Positions 38,519-50,443 are shown, counted from the first letter of the stretch. The stretch is DNA of 64,000 nucleotides from Isoetes taiwanensis (GCA_021234155.1 JAJEKV010000027.1:707109-771108), one strand, 5' to 3'. Numbers and translations: made by a program. Notes: generated from the letters alone by a model not told the origin.

Positions 38519-39673
38519 CTAGGGTGGGAAAAGCTTCCACCTTCCAGCTTTCTTGCCACTAGGGCTCTTACCAACTGCAAAAACTCCAACCACTTCGATG
38601 CTGTGACGACAATGAATAATAGGTTAGAGGATTGGGCAACACAACTAGCACTAGACATATAATGCAATGACAATGCAATGACAATGCAAGGACATCCAAT
38701 GTACGTTGTTCAATATAGTTGTACTTATCAGTTCCTGGGAAAAAGTCGAAAGCACGGCCATCTTCTAAGTGCCACGCATCATCTTATTCAACTGCTCGAC
38801 AATCCTGAGAGAAAAATCATGATAAATACAAGACATATATGCCAAAACAATGTAATTAAGCAAAACAGCTCTCTAAATTTCATTATATTACACATTGACA
38901 GAATTTCATAGAAACGTTTACTTATTCTGTCAGATTGTATGTGCCATCTAAGAATCTTGGAACCTACATGTTGTCTCTCTAAACCAATTAGGAACACACA
39001 CGTCAATTCAAATGAGAGCTTAGCAACCATGCAAGCCAAAGGAGTATATACCATAACCAGATTTTAAAAATGACCCAACTGATATGTAACAACAGATTAA
39101 TAGAGCAGCTTACGAAGAAGCTGAGCTACAAATATTAAGGAGAATAAGCTTGGTATTGGAATAATACCATCATAAGTTCAACATGACAAAGTGTACCAGA
39201 CCAAATATATCAGCAAGAGCAGATGAAATATTGATCATGGAAATTTAGATGCATGGATCAGAAAGCATTATTTATGGGTTCAGACTTGTAATATTATATA
39301 CTAGTAAACTGATTCCCCAAATCAGCTGAGTAGGCACCACTAACTTGGTATAAATCCTATATATGTGGTCCATCGGCCAGAATTAAGAAGCAATAAATTT
39401 ATGAGGGTTTGCACAGAACTATTTGGGACAACTAGGCACATAGCATAGCTGGCAATAAGCTTCTTAAGATATTTCATAAGCCCCACTTATGCATCACCAA
39501 AACCTGTAAAAGAATACAAGGCAAAACGACATGTTTGAATAGATAAGCATATTTAGATTAATGCCAAATAAACCTGAAGGACTTCGTCTAATGGCGTTTT
39601 TGTACAGCTCCTCCATGTCATGAAAACTTGAACCAGGTGTAAGCTGCATAAATTCATTCATGACTGCTTCAAC
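38519..39673 (-). CDS. 3' exons of an unidentified minus-strand gene
   Basis: Three exons fit by sites and phase. Exon X (39574-39673) follows ATTGCAG and encodes VEAVMNEFMQLTPGSSF through AIRRSPS plus one base. Exon Y (38725-38782) encodes DAWHLEDGRAFDFFPGTD. Exon Z (38519-38600) follows GTCACAG and encodes NIEVVGVFAVGKSP, a KKAGRWK segment and LFPP before TAG. Y and Z join cleanly (AA|C = Asn). Joining X to Y needs either a 6-nt microexon (39498-39503, phase-compatible) or a different model; without it, X would run to a TAA near 39488. Exon Y's acceptor (AATAAG) is weak. I do not recognise the family. It lies downstream of the myo-inositol oxygenase fragment on the same strand, but is a separate gene because that one has its own stop at 40467. 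Confidence 0.45.
38661..38690. repeat. Short tandem repeat AATGCAATGAC
   Basis: About two and a half copies of an 11-bp unit lie within the intron between exons Y and Z of the neighbouring gene model. Confidence 0.7.
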
Positions 39674-40848
39674 CTGCAATTTGGCAACATAAAACATACC
39701 GCAAAGAAATTTGCATCTCTACCATTTATGATGCATATGTGATCATCCATATGTTGACAAGTAGTAAATAGTGAAGGCAAATAGTGCAAAGTCCAGAACT
39801 TAAACATGCAGAAAATGATGGTACCAATCTTTGCCTCAAACTGTCCAACGTTCACCTAGGCAGGCTATGGCTATGATAGGGATTGCCCAAATTGGTTGTC
39901 GCTGCTCTGTCCGCTAAAAAAAATCAACAGCAAAGGAGATCGTGATGGTAACCTTTTTTTTTCTCCCTTTTTTTTTTAAATCAATTGACGAAGCCATTCA
40001 GAAAGCCGGAAATCAAACGTTAGAATGCCGCTGGAAATGACACGTGCTCCAAATATAATGTTGCTGTATGATTATATATGTTTTAATAAGTTATGTTCCC
40101 CTTGCCACTCAAGTTTTTAGGCAGAAAGATGACACCATGATAAGCAACAAAGTTCTCTTATGCTTTACCAGAAAGAATGAATTCAAAGGTATTATGAGTG
40201 GCCTTGTAAATGATTCCTGCATGCCAGTCGAATATGAGTTATACCCATGCATCACGACTTAAACTAGCAAACATATTCTGTTTTCACCGCATTACCCTTC
40301 ATCGCCTTCATTTCACTAGGGATAGTCTAGTTTTCGACTTCAGCCATTATCGCCATTCTTTTGAAGTCCTTGACCTGAGATCTCTTTGTTGGAATTGAGT
40401 TTTAAAAAGTTGTTTTTTCTTTTATCTATTGTTGGAATCGGTTGTCAAATTTATTTATTGCCACATCTACCATCTGAGTTTTTTGGGAAAATACTGCATC
40501 ATTCAAATCAGTACCATAAGAAAACGGATTGATATGGTTCAAGCAATTTATATACACTAACTTACCTTTTGAATTAACGAGAGATAATACGGCTTCAGGC
40601 CTTCTACATCCACCCGTTGTTTGCTCTTGCTATACAAATCGTATTTGCTATGGAAAATCCGGAAAAGAACATTAAACTCTAATAGATTCTAGAAAAACTG
40701 GACAATGAACTTACTTAAATTCTAATAACCATGGAAACATCTGTTTGTCAAAGTCGTCCATGAATTGCTTATATGCTCCGGACTTGTTCAAAGCTGCATT
40801 AGATACAAGTTAAATATTAACTACCTACTTAAGAGAGGCATCCGTTAG

Positions 40849-40862
40849 ACAGCATGAGATCT
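40849..40862. repeat. LINE target-site duplication, 3' copy
   Basis: ACAGCATGAGATCT directly abuts the A-rich tail (T-runs on this strand) and matches 50444-50457 exactly. The final T could belong to the tail, making the duplication 13-14 bp. Confidence 0.93.
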
Positions 40863-41267
40863 TTTTTTCTTTTTTTTCTTTTTTTTGAAAGAGTGAAGCT
40901 TTTTAGTCATTAATTATGGAAAATAAATAAACATAGAGTTGAGATCAAAGTTATGATCATCATAAATAGGAATCCTCAATTCAAAATTAGCATGTAATTT
41001 AGTATTTAAACCTTATGCATGAAATAGTTTTCATGTACATAAGATTCAAAACTAGATGTTATGAGATCATTTCAAAATTGCCTTTCGTGAAATTGCCTTC
41101 TGTTCAGTTGTATGTAAGAACTCTTGTAAAAACCTTCCATACAAGGCCGGGTTGCTCCATGAGGCAAGTATGACTTAGAAATATAGATTGAGAAGCAACT
41201 GTCGATACCTAAACCTGAATAAAAACCTGTGTAAAAAATAGCCAACAGAGGTAAGACAGAAAAGGCA

Positions 41268-41564
41268 TCAGAATTCATAGATGTCCAGGAAGTGGAAGTA
41301 GTCTCGGAACTGAGGCTGCAGAATGGGTCTACCATTGTTTCCCCAGTTAACTAACTCGATCAACCTGTCTGAGTTACAAGTGGACATGAGGTGGATCATG
41401 GTGCCATAACAATCTGCCCTAGCCCTATGGTAATAGTAGCATTCTCTATAGAACCCAAACTGTTGATCTGTCATGTTTGCACTATTATTTTCCAAAAACC
41501 AGAAGAGAATGAACATGAGATATGTTTCCTTGCAAAATTCACTGCCCCATGTGATTTCCTTCAA
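41268..41564 (-). other. Unexplained coding-like frame in the LINE 3' region
   Basis: A 98-codon minus-strand frame lies between the end of LINE ORF2 (41803) and the A-tail. Its C-terminal two thirds look like real protein (FYRECYYYHRARADCYG, then LIELVNWGNNGRPILQ). It is not part of the usual plant LINE ORF2. It may be a 3'-transduced host exon, an extra LINE domain or chance. Confidence 0.3.
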
Positions 41565-41802
41565 CCCCTTGAATACCTTGAATTAATCTTCCCTTACTGA
41601 TCCAAATTTTATTGATTGTAGTCCCAAATTTTAGAAATGCACAATTTCCTTGGGTGTTGATATTTGGATACTTCAGCATCATCCAGGTCGAGGTTAAGCT
41701 TGACTTTACAATTCCTCAGATAATCTAGCATGAACAGATTCAGGATTAGGTAATGCTTGATTACAAAAGAGTTTAAAAAAACCATAAGATCCTGAGAATT
41801 TG

Positions 41803-44800
41803 TCAACTATTATCAATTTGTGAGTCACCATTTTTATGTTTATAAGCAGTAACAGTCAGCTCAATGTCATAAATGACTTGCAATTTAATCCGTAATGTAG
41901 CGTTGGTATGCCTCCCATGCAAACATCTATTTCTATGTTTCCAAATATTCCACAAAGGTGGTGAAAGAAATAGAGTTTTTAAATTTATTATCAGATATAA
42001 GAAAATTGACAATACCCCTTGGTCTGCTGACTTGGAAAACATGTTCAAACCCGGTTCGAAATGTAGACAGTTTAGGACATGAAAAAATATGGCCAATGTC
42101 CTCAATATTATTGCAGAGAAGAGGGCAAGATGGATTTAAGACAGGATTATTAGGGACATTAGCATTGGCAGACGAGAAGTGTCTACGTAAAGTCTCCAGA
42201 TTAGGAATGCTTTTGTTAGCAAGCAACCAGATGAAATAAGATATTTTAGGAGCACAATATGAGTTCCATACATTCTTAAAAAGAGAGATTCCAGTTTCAG
42301 CAGGAATATTCCAGTAAAGACAAGCTTTAGAAATTTGATTGTTATTTGCTAGGAACTTATAAATAAAGGCAACTTTATAAAGATATTTATCTTTGTAATT
42401 CCAATCAATATGAGTTGAGACAGAACCATGCAGACTGTAAGTGGACACCTTATTTAGAATATGCTTAAAGAGAGTCTTGTCTGAAGAGGTACCATTGACC
42501 ATGGCTTTGAATCTTGTCCAAGTAATCCATCTGTCATTAAACCAAATGTCCCCTAATGTTTTAATAGAATAGAATATGATTTTATCGTCCCACGGAGACC
42601 AACCGCCTATGGGACCCAAGTACAAAGAGAGAGCAAGCGACATTACTACCGTGATTAAAACCCTCACCTGAAGGGGTTTCTGGGAAAAACCTTAGTAGCA
42701 ATAAGGATGCCGACATACCGCATGCTTATATACATAATCACAAGTACACCAGGTTAATGCCTCGGACGAGGGGGGCATAACTGAACGTCCGCTATCCATT
42801 ACCTCCGGAGGTAAACATCCCAACAAGCCTACAGAGGCCGTGCTCAGTAGCTCATGCAAGGCCTCGATGGGGCATTAACTAACCGAGCATACCGAGCCCG
42901 ATATGCTCATACGGACAGCCCGGAGGGCGCGACTTTCATCCTCAATGGCTCCGCTGACGCATTGACGACTCGCCCCTCACGCCGCCCCAATCCATCTCCC
43001 CTCCAATGCGGAGGTGGTGTGCACCGTGCTGAATGGAAGCAATCACCCCGCGGCTTTTCATGGGTAGATGGGTGCGTAGTGGTGTTTTTAATGCCACCAA
43101 TGTCTATTTCTTTGTACATTCTAGGATGATTAATTGCCGAGGAGGGACCAAATTAGCTTTAGCCGTATTGAGGGATTCCAAAAATACTCATACCTTTATG
43201 AGCCCGATTAATGGCACTATGGGGAGTAAGTCAGGTGCACATTATTCCAAGATGTAATAAGATTTCTCATTAGAGGAGACGAAGTTGGCAAATGGGTTTA
43301 AGCCTATTAAAGGCGTAAGATGGCAAAGCATGCTCAATTGTAGGATGACCATCTATTGTGCTTCGTTCACCTAATAATAGATAAATTTAGCGCAAGGTTA
43401 TTTTGATTAAGTAAGGCCCTCCAAACATATTTACCGGCTAATGCATAGCCCCGAGTTGAAGGTTTTGCATCCAAGACCTCACGCTTTTTACCCGAGAGAC
43501 ATATTTCCAAATTGACCATATGGTGTTGCCCCAAATGAAGTTTCTAATTATCTTTCAATCTGCAGTAAATGCATTTGGGAGCAAGCAAGGCAGAAGAAAA
43601 ATAAATATGAGAACTTGCTAGCACGTGAAGATGCAATAATTGTTCTCGCACCGCAATTGAAAGACAACTACCATAATTATTTAGCTTCCTTCGATTTTAG
43701 AGACAATAGGAAGCCATAAATCTTTAATTGAAATATCCAAGGCCAAAGGCATTCCTAATAGTGTGGAAGTCCTGATTTACCGGTATGCATTTGATACCTA
43801 AGATATCCGGGCCGATCATTAGCTCCAATAATAACACACTTAGCCATATTAAGGTAGATACCAGATGCTGCACTAAAACCCTTTAGTATCTTGATGAAGA
43901 ATTCAATATTGTTGACATCATTGTGAAGGAAGCTGAATGAATCATCTGCATATTGCAGCATAGTAAGTTGAGAATTATCCCCTGGCATATCTAAGCCTTT
44001 TAGATTACCACAATTTTGATGGTGCATAATGATTTTGGTAAGTTGTTCAGCCATCGTGATAAATGTTATGGAGCCAAAGGACACCCTTGCCTCACCCCTT
44101 TCTGTAAATTAAAGAATTTGCCAGGACTGCCATTGACTAGAATTGCAGATTGAGCACAAGAATTGAGTCCCATGATAAGATCTATAATTTTTGTAGGAAC
44201 ACCTATTTTTCTTAGAGATAGAATCAGAAAATCCCACCTAACAGTGTCAAAAGCTTTGGAAAAATCAAGCTTGAGAAGAACACAATTTTGATTTGAAGCT
44301 CTGGCCCAGTGCAAACCTTCCATAGCAGTAATATAATTATCTAAAATGAACCTGTTGGGAAGGAAAGCAGACTGATGCAAGCTAATATTCTTTTTTTTGC
44401 GAAAATCCTTTGATCCGATTTGTAAGTGGAATTGGTCAAGGAAATTGGTCTCCACTCATTGAACATAGATGGGCTATCTACTTTTGGGATAAGAGAGATA
44501 AGCCCAGAGGAAATAGCAGGGTGAAGGTGATTGTTGAGCCAGAATCCATGAACCATAGATGTAAGATCAAATTTAAATTCCTCCCAAAATTGAAGATAGA
44601 ATTCTGGAGGTAGGCCATCTGGACCCGGACTTTTACCTTTGGCAAGGGTAGAAGGAGTAGATTTGACTTCATCTTCTGAGGGAGGAAGATCCACATTGGG
44701 AGATAAAGGATCAATGATGTTATCAGGCAATGAGTTTAAGAGATCAATGAATTCTGAAGCAGGAGCATCAGACCAAGGAATATCAGAGCTGGAGGCAAAG

Positions 44801-46050
44801 ATATTCGAATATTTAGAATAGAAGAAGTCTGCAATATCTTTAGATGAATCCAAAATATTACCCTGATCATTGGTAATGGATGTAAGCTGACTCTTGAGAA
44901 GTCTATTTTTGGCAATTCTAAAAAAGAATTTGGAGTTGCTACTATCCATTGAAGAGTAAAATTTCACTTTAGACCTAATGGCTGCACTTTGGCCTCAAAA
45001 TCCTCAATGTTTTTAATTGATTGCTCTAGAGCACTTTCTTGCAAGTGTAAATCAGAATTTAGAGGGTCTCCATTGGAGATTTAGCCCCGATAGTTTGAAT
45101 TTGCATAAGGTAGTTCATCTTTTCAGCTCTCTTTCTCTTCCAATCAGATCTGGACCATTGCTTAATCCAAGATTTGGTTGATTTGACTTTGGCATAGAAG
45201 TCTTTCATAGAAGAGGCAGCTCTAATTCTGGGAAGATTGGCATAAAAAGATTTAAATTCTCTACAGAATTTATCATTGCTGAGCAAGGAACAATTAAATT
45301 TAAAAGGAATATTCCCTGACCTCTTAATAGATAGGAGATGTTTAGTTTCAAGAAATTGAGGCTGATGATCCGAGACTGAAGTTTTCTCATAACTGAAAAC
45401 AATACAATTATCCCAGAAATCATGACTAGAATTGTTTATATAAAATCTGTCTAGAGCACAAAAGACTCTGGAATTCCCCTTTTGCTTATTAGACCATGTA
45501 AATTTAGCAGTGGAAGAGGGAATATGAGTAAATAAGAAGGTATCAAGAAGACTTCCCCAATTTAATTTCTCTGTCACAGACATATTGATATTTTTCCCCA
45601 CCTTAAGGTCCCAGGTTGGGGTATTATTGAAATCTCCAGCCAAAATCCAGGATATAGAATTATGGTTAAGTAGCCAAGTTTTGATATCAAGCCAAAGCTT
45701 TTCTCTTTCTTTGGAGCTTGTGGAAGCATAAATATTTATTATGCCAAATTGGGAATCATTATGATTAAAAATCACAGCCTGCCAACACTTACAAGGACTG
45801 TTATAGACCAAACTATGACTAATATTCTTCCAAATAATTATTAGACCACCAGAGGTCATATAGTGGCATCAATCCATAAGGAGGAGAAACCAGGGCCTAT
45901 CCAATTTGCTAAGTTAGAGCATTCGAAATTTGGGAGTCTAAGCTCTTGGAGTAGAATAATATCTGCATGATAATCCCTAATTTGAGAAATAGCCCTTCTC
46001 CTTTTAACAGGCCCTTTGATTCCCCTAAAATTCCATGTCATAATCTTCAT
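41803..46050 (-). pseudogene. LINE ORF2: endonuclease, reverse transcriptase, zf-RVT
   Basis: It starts MKIMTWNFRGIKGPVKRR 33 bp after the ORF1 stop. The APE-type endonuclease (46050-45059) has WNFRG, LLQELR, AGDFNN, LDRFYIN and SDHQP motifs. The reverse transcriptase (44967 to about 43300) has KGKSPGPDGLPPEFY, LIPKVDSP/WRPISLTN, LKLDFSKAFDTVRWDFL, GVRQGCPLAP and the catalytic QYADD. After it come LGMPLALDISIKDLW and GYALAGKYVWRALL. The zf-RVT domain (42667-41933) has SLFKNVWNSYCAPKISYFIW and HIFSCPK. The key catalytic residues are present, but frames shift near 45857, 44420, 44080 and about 42000, and the 43300-42670 stretch is disrupted. ORF2 would nick target DNA and prime reverse transcription of the element RNA. 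Confidence 0.92.
42670..43260. other. GC-rich segment inside LINE ORF2, probable further insertion
   Basis: Between the reverse-transcriptase thumb (ending about 43300) and the zf-RVT region (from 42667), about 600 bp is much richer in CpG and gives no LINE-like translation in any frame. On the minus strand it contains AAGGTTTTTCCCAGAAACCC, reminiscent of the end of a Copia-type LTR. I could not find a target duplication, so a solo LTR or other insert is only suspected. Confidence 0.35.
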
Positions 46051-46262
46051 GGCATAAGATTAAAGACAAGGAAAGCAAGGTCACTAAATGTATTTTCTAG
46101 ATTGGCTTCTAGTGGATCTTTTAGATTGATGTCTAGTGTTGGAAGCTGGGGTGTCTAATATGGAGACAGTTTTCCTCATGTTAATCCCTTTCTTGCCAGG
46201 TTTAGCAATTTTCTGCTTTGATGTGCTTGGAGCAGAGAAAGATAAAAAGTTATCATCATCCC

Positions 46263-46272
46263 AATGAGTTGC
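46263..46272. repeat. MULE target-site duplication (left copy)
   Basis: AATGAGTTGC is repeated at 47339-47348. The duplicated bases encode Ala-Thr-His in LINE ORF1 on both sides of the insert, in the same frame. The last C may belong to the element (9 bp instead of 10). Confidence 0.88.
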
Positions 46273-47338
46273 GGTGCTTCGATCGGCTCCCAAAATTGAG
46301 TTCGGGAGCCAGCTGGGTTCGCCCAAGCGAACCCAGAAAATTCGCTTAAGCGAACCCACGGATGTTGATGGCAGACTGAGGTGGCGCTACCCACCGGGTT
46401 AAGCTTACTTAACCCGAACCCGGTTAAGCCTAGAGGCTTCGATTCTCCATAAATTCATACACAAGGAGTTTTCTTTTTATTATCCGCATAGAAACCAAGC
46501 AATCCTACAATATGAGGAGAGTTGATCTTGCCTCCAATGATAGAAACCTCGTTTTGGAACTCTCTTTCACCACCTTGTAAGTCAGATCAAATCTTTAACA
46601 AGCAATTTCTTGACCATTTTTTCGTAATCCCTTTGAAAACGGGAACCAAATCCACCTTGTCCAAGCTTTACGGCATCATAAAACCGCAGTGGCCTTTTTT
46701 TAGTCAGTCGTAGAAGAAAATTTATGAAGCTTTTAGAGAAGGAACCACATCATGGGGCTCGCGTTTTATGAGCTCTAAGCCTTCGTGAAGAAAAAGAAGC
46801 ACAAAACAAGCGGAATAACGGCAGGCTCTCCTCCTCCTATGGCCAATCCCAAAACCAAGCTCGCTCTATGGTCACGGAAGAAGATCCAGTTCGATTTGTG
46901 CCCTAGATTCAACCTTGTGAGAAAAAGCATGGTGGGTCGGTATTTTTCCTGGCTATGGCGAGGTCGGGCATTGGGCCTACCGTAAGCCTCGATGGCATGA
47001 TCCTGCACAAAACCTTCAAAATCTCATACTATTTTAACCATGCATGAATCATCCGGTCGTGCCCTTGATTCGACCAGCAATCAGTGCTCCGTGCTGCGGA
47101 TCCTTTGCTCGAGAAAAGAGGGCGTAAAACGAGGATCTCCATACGCCAGTGGGCGGACCACAGTTGCTGGGCGTTCGCACGCCCTCCTTATTTAACCACT
47201 GGTTCGCTTTGGGCTTAACCCGGTGGGTAGCCCACCCTCCACCGTCAACATAACGGGTTCGCTGGCGAACTCCAGGGGGGTCGCTTGGCAACCCGCTTAG
47301 GCGGTTTGACCCAATTCCGGGAGCCAATAAAGCGGGCG
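46272..47338. mobile_element. Mutator-like element carrying a host gene fragment (Pack-MULE), 1067 bp
   Basis: It is inserted in LINE ORF1 with a 9-10 bp target duplication, AATGAGTTG(C), at 46263-46272 and 47339-47348. The termini are long imperfect inverted repeats of about 140 bp: GGCTCCC near each tip, and ACCCACCGGGTTAAG at about 46397 pairs with its complement at about 47213. Long terminal repeats with a 9-10 bp duplication are the Mutator pattern. There is no transposase. The interior carries a degraded receptor-like kinase fragment, which makes it a Pack-MULE. It is richer in CpG than the LINE around it. Confidence 0.85.
46440..47008 (-). pseudogene. Captured receptor-like kinase fragment inside the MULE
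   Basis: Reading the minus strand, a hydrophobic segment (SLVLGLAIGGGEPAVIPLVL followed by CFFFF; 46867-46785) is followed by kinase N-lobe motifs. These are a glycine loop LGQGGFGS at about 46665, then SDLQGGEREFQNEVSIIG, then INSPHIVGLLGFYADNKKK and, after a frame change, LLVYEFM. The order membrane segment then kinase subdomains I-V is that of a plant receptor-like kinase. At least two frameshifts and a stop in the ATP-lysine region show decay, and the catalytic loop is absent. It has the same orientation as the LINE. Confidence 0.75.
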
Positions 47339-49920
47339 AATGAGTTGCCAAAGCAGAGATGACATTTTCATTGTTGTTTTCTTTCTCACTAGAATCAAAG
47401 TCATTAGAGTGAGAGCAGGTCCAGAATTTAGATTGGCAGCAAGAGTGGTTAATTCCTTGGGGTGTCACCACAGAATTATTATTAATTTCAATCAAACAAG
47501 GAGATAGGTTTAGATATTGCCTGGAATGTGTGTCCCCTGCCACCATTTCATCTCGAGCATGTGAATGAGTTGAGATCTGATCTGAGCAATTTTGAGAGAA
47601 TACTTTTAAATCTGACTTATTCCCTTCTGTTATGCTATCCAAATTGCTTTTCACCATTTGATCTAACTCCAATATTCCACTATCCATATTACTGACCTTA
47701 TGACCAACCTGGACAATCTCATCTTCCACTTGTAACTCAGAAAGTTGAATAGCAATTTTTCAGAAATGGGATTGTGAGGAAGCGAAAATATAGGGGATGT
47801 ATAAGGAGATAGATCAATTAAAGGGATAGGAGATTGCAACGAGTGTTCATGTGGGGGAGGAATACAAGTTTTGGGGGGTGATTTAGGTAAGGCCAATGCA
47901 AAAGTAGAATGGTTATTATTGGCAGTTTTTGGCTCTTCAATATCTGCACAATTCTCACCATTTGTGTCAGTCAAAACCTTAAATCTATTAGAGCATATTA
48001 CCTTGTCTGAGGAGGCATCATTGTTGACTGCCATTTTGCAGCTATAAGGATGATCTTTGACAATTTCCTGAGCAGTTGCTATTTTGAAAGGTGGTTGGAC
48101 CACAGAAATATCCAAGATATTTTTATTTTCCATAATTAATAACTCCTCACCCTTTTTCTTTTGAGCCACAGGAGAGTTGATCTTAATACCATGCTGAGTT
48201 TTCTTGGAAGATCTCTGCAATTCTTTAAGTACTGTCCTGTTGTTAAGAACTGCATTTGCCTTAGAGTCTTCAAGGATATTATTTAGAGTCTTGTGCAAAT
48301 CGAAATGCATTGGAGTTTTCCCTTTGGCAATCCATTTATGATCATTGTTCTCATTTGCTTTAACCTGATTGCCAGAAGTCTTGGGATTTGTATGCTAGAA
48401 GAACTCCCCCCTATTTAGAATTTTGATCCCACCAGACATTTGAAATGTGTCATTAAGAACTTCTGAGGAATCTAATTCTTGTGAAGCAATTCTCTGCCTT
48501 TGTTGCCTCCTCTTTTCAATTCTTCTTTTACTCCCATTAGATTTAATCCAAACTGACTGATTCTTATAATTTTGGCCAGCATGTTTTTGATAAACTAGTT
48601 CATGACTTCCAGAATTTAAAGTCCTGATATCTTTCTTGACCTCCATTGGAATCTTAGCTGAATAATCCACAACTCCATCTCCAATTGCAGATATTGCAGA
48701 ATTTTTTGGAACTTGTCCAACAAAGTATTGACAAGTATTTGAAAAAAAATGTCTTGAGTTGCAGGTTGGGCAGAAGGTAGGCAAACCAATCCATCTCAAC
48801 TGAAGTTTAATTTCTTTGCCAAAGAAATCTAACATAGGAATGGATGTGGGAACATGCTTGGAGATGTCCAATTGGATATAGCATTTGGGAGCCTTATATG
48901 GAGAATATTCTGTAGATATATATGTTCCAATGGTATTGAAAATGATAGAGAAACAATCCTCATTCCAGTAAATAGGGCTAAGGTCACTCATACTGACCGA
49001 GGCAATATAAAATTTACCAAAGTCATTAAATGATAGCTTAGGGTCCCATTTGATGAACACCAACTGGAAAGTTTCAAAGGTCGATCTGGCTGTTTTTAAA
49101 AGGAAATTGGCAGTTCGAGAATTGACACATTCAGCCAAAAGGTAGGGATAATTAAGCCAGAAAATTGAATTGATAATGACACCTTTATTAAGCTTCTGAA
49201 GATGGTCCCATAGTTTATCCAATTTAATCCCAACTTTATCAACACAGATTATAACAGCAGTTGAAGATAAAGAGCTAATTATTGATGCTATTAGAGGGGA
49301 ATCAAGTTTGATACCTCAACAAATGTAACATTGGCCGAGTTCGAATTTGCAAGTTGTTGAATTCTTCAAACAAATTACCGGTCCGAAGAACGGGTTAGGT
49401 GCCTTGGATTTCCATATGGAATAGGAACCCCTTCAAAGATTAAGAGTGTGGAATGCCATTGGGACCCTGGATCCTTGAAAGATTATCCCGTAATGGAACA
49501 TCCGTGGATAGGTGGTGCATATCTTTGGAAAGAAAGTTTAAATCAGAAAAATCTCCAAATTTGAGAACACTAGAAGGATTCTGGTGATAAAAACTTAACT
49601 GGGCAAGAAGATCGGAATGCTTTGATGAAGAAAGGAGCATAAACTTGTGAAGAAGAATGAGGGAATTTGCGTTTAGGTTTTTTGAAGTATTCGAGTTTTT
49701 TTGGGTATAAGTTTTTTGGACAATTTGTGACATTTTGGAAAAGTTCAGGTAGAAACAGCAGAAGGACAAAAACAGGAAAAGGAAGGGGCAAAGGAAGATA
49801 AGAAGAAGAATTTTGAAGATCCTAAGGCAAAGAAATTAAATTACAGTAAAGAGAAATTTGGAATTTAAGGTAAAACCCAAAACCATACCATTCCAAGCCA
49901 AATCAATTTAGGGCACGGAT

Positions 49921-50238
49921 CTAGCATTCCAATTCCCCCAAGAGTCTCTCATTGTAGACTTTGACCGTGATTTTGTGATGTAAATTTTCTCTATAGACCC
50001 TGAAAATGCCTGTAGCAGCAATATCTTTGTGTCCAACAAACTCTTCCAACCAAGATTCAACAATTTGGGTTTCAAATTCGGCACAACTCGGTGAGAATGA
50101 GTATTCGGTTTGAAATAGTTTATCTGGGAAGATTTGATTGCAAATTAAACTATTCCAAAGGTCAGACTCTTTTCCTTTAAGAAAACCACAGATGATCTTC
50201 GATTCCTGCCACAAAATTGCAAAAATCTGGCAGTCCAT
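49921..50238 (-). other. 105-codon open frame in the LINE leader
   Basis: A frame beginning MDCQIFAILWQESKIICGFL lies 5' of ORF1, within the element. It has an even, protein-like composition (acidic WLEEFVGHKD, basic end). It may be a leader ORF, a detached start of ORF1, or chance. I do not recognise it. Confidence 0.35.
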
Positions 50239-50443
50239 TAGATGCTAATTCATCACAATGCTAACCTCTACAGGGGTAGCAGGTAATTAGCACAAATTTC
50301 GATCGATTTGATGCAGAATTGGCTGATCTCAAGCAGATTTGTCAAGAAATAGGTTCAAACAGAAAAAATCGCCTTTTTCAAGAAAATAGGCGCTCGTCAT
50401 TTTTCTCATTTCCTTCGACCGCTGGAGATATCTGGCAAACGCC

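Larger units (their letters stand above)
46084..49315 (-). pseudogene. LINE ORF1 (gag-like, zinc knuckle), split by a MULE
   Basis: An open region starts by 49315 (SIISSLSSTAVICVDKVGIK). It continues through a DUF4283-type RNA-binding section and a zinc knuckle CPTCNSRHFFSNTC (CX2CX3HX5C). It then passes an in-frame TAG at 48395 and a one-base frameshift near 47700 (in an A5 run). The Mutator-like insert lies at 46272-47338. Across that insert the frame is preserved: VISALATH on one side continues as WDDDNFLSFS on the other, and ends in SKRSTRSQSRKYI. ORF1 proteins coat the LINE RNA. The N-terminal section above 49315 is broken; a 109-codon frame at 49440-49769 probably belongs to it. Confidence 0.85.
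40863..50443 (-). mobile_element. Full-length L1-type LINE retrotransposon (nested host of a MULE)
   Basis: A minus-strand non-LTR element runs from a 5' end at about 50443 to an A-rich tail (plus-strand T-runs at 40862-40887). It is bracketed by the 14-bp target duplication ACAGCATGAGATCT at 40849-40862 and 50444-50457. Order: leader with a 105-codon frame, ORF1 (nucleic-acid-binding, zinc knuckle), ORF2 (endonuclease, reverse transcriptase, zf-RVT), then a 3' region of about 900 bp. It spans about 9.6 kb, about 8.5 kb without the MULE. Several frameshifts and one in-frame TAG make it non-autonomous now. It sits in a MIOX intron in the same orientation as the gene, 55 bp upstream of the next exon's acceptor. 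Confidence 0.95.

Noticed and set aside
38371..38673. 100-codon minus-strand frame across exon Z
   Set aside because: It is in a different frame from the spliced model and runs through the intron; the phase-consistent exon Y-Z join is the better explanation.
41072..41335. 87-codon minus-strand frame in the LINE 3' region
   Set aside because: Overlaps the better frame at 41268-41564 in another phase and shows no motif.
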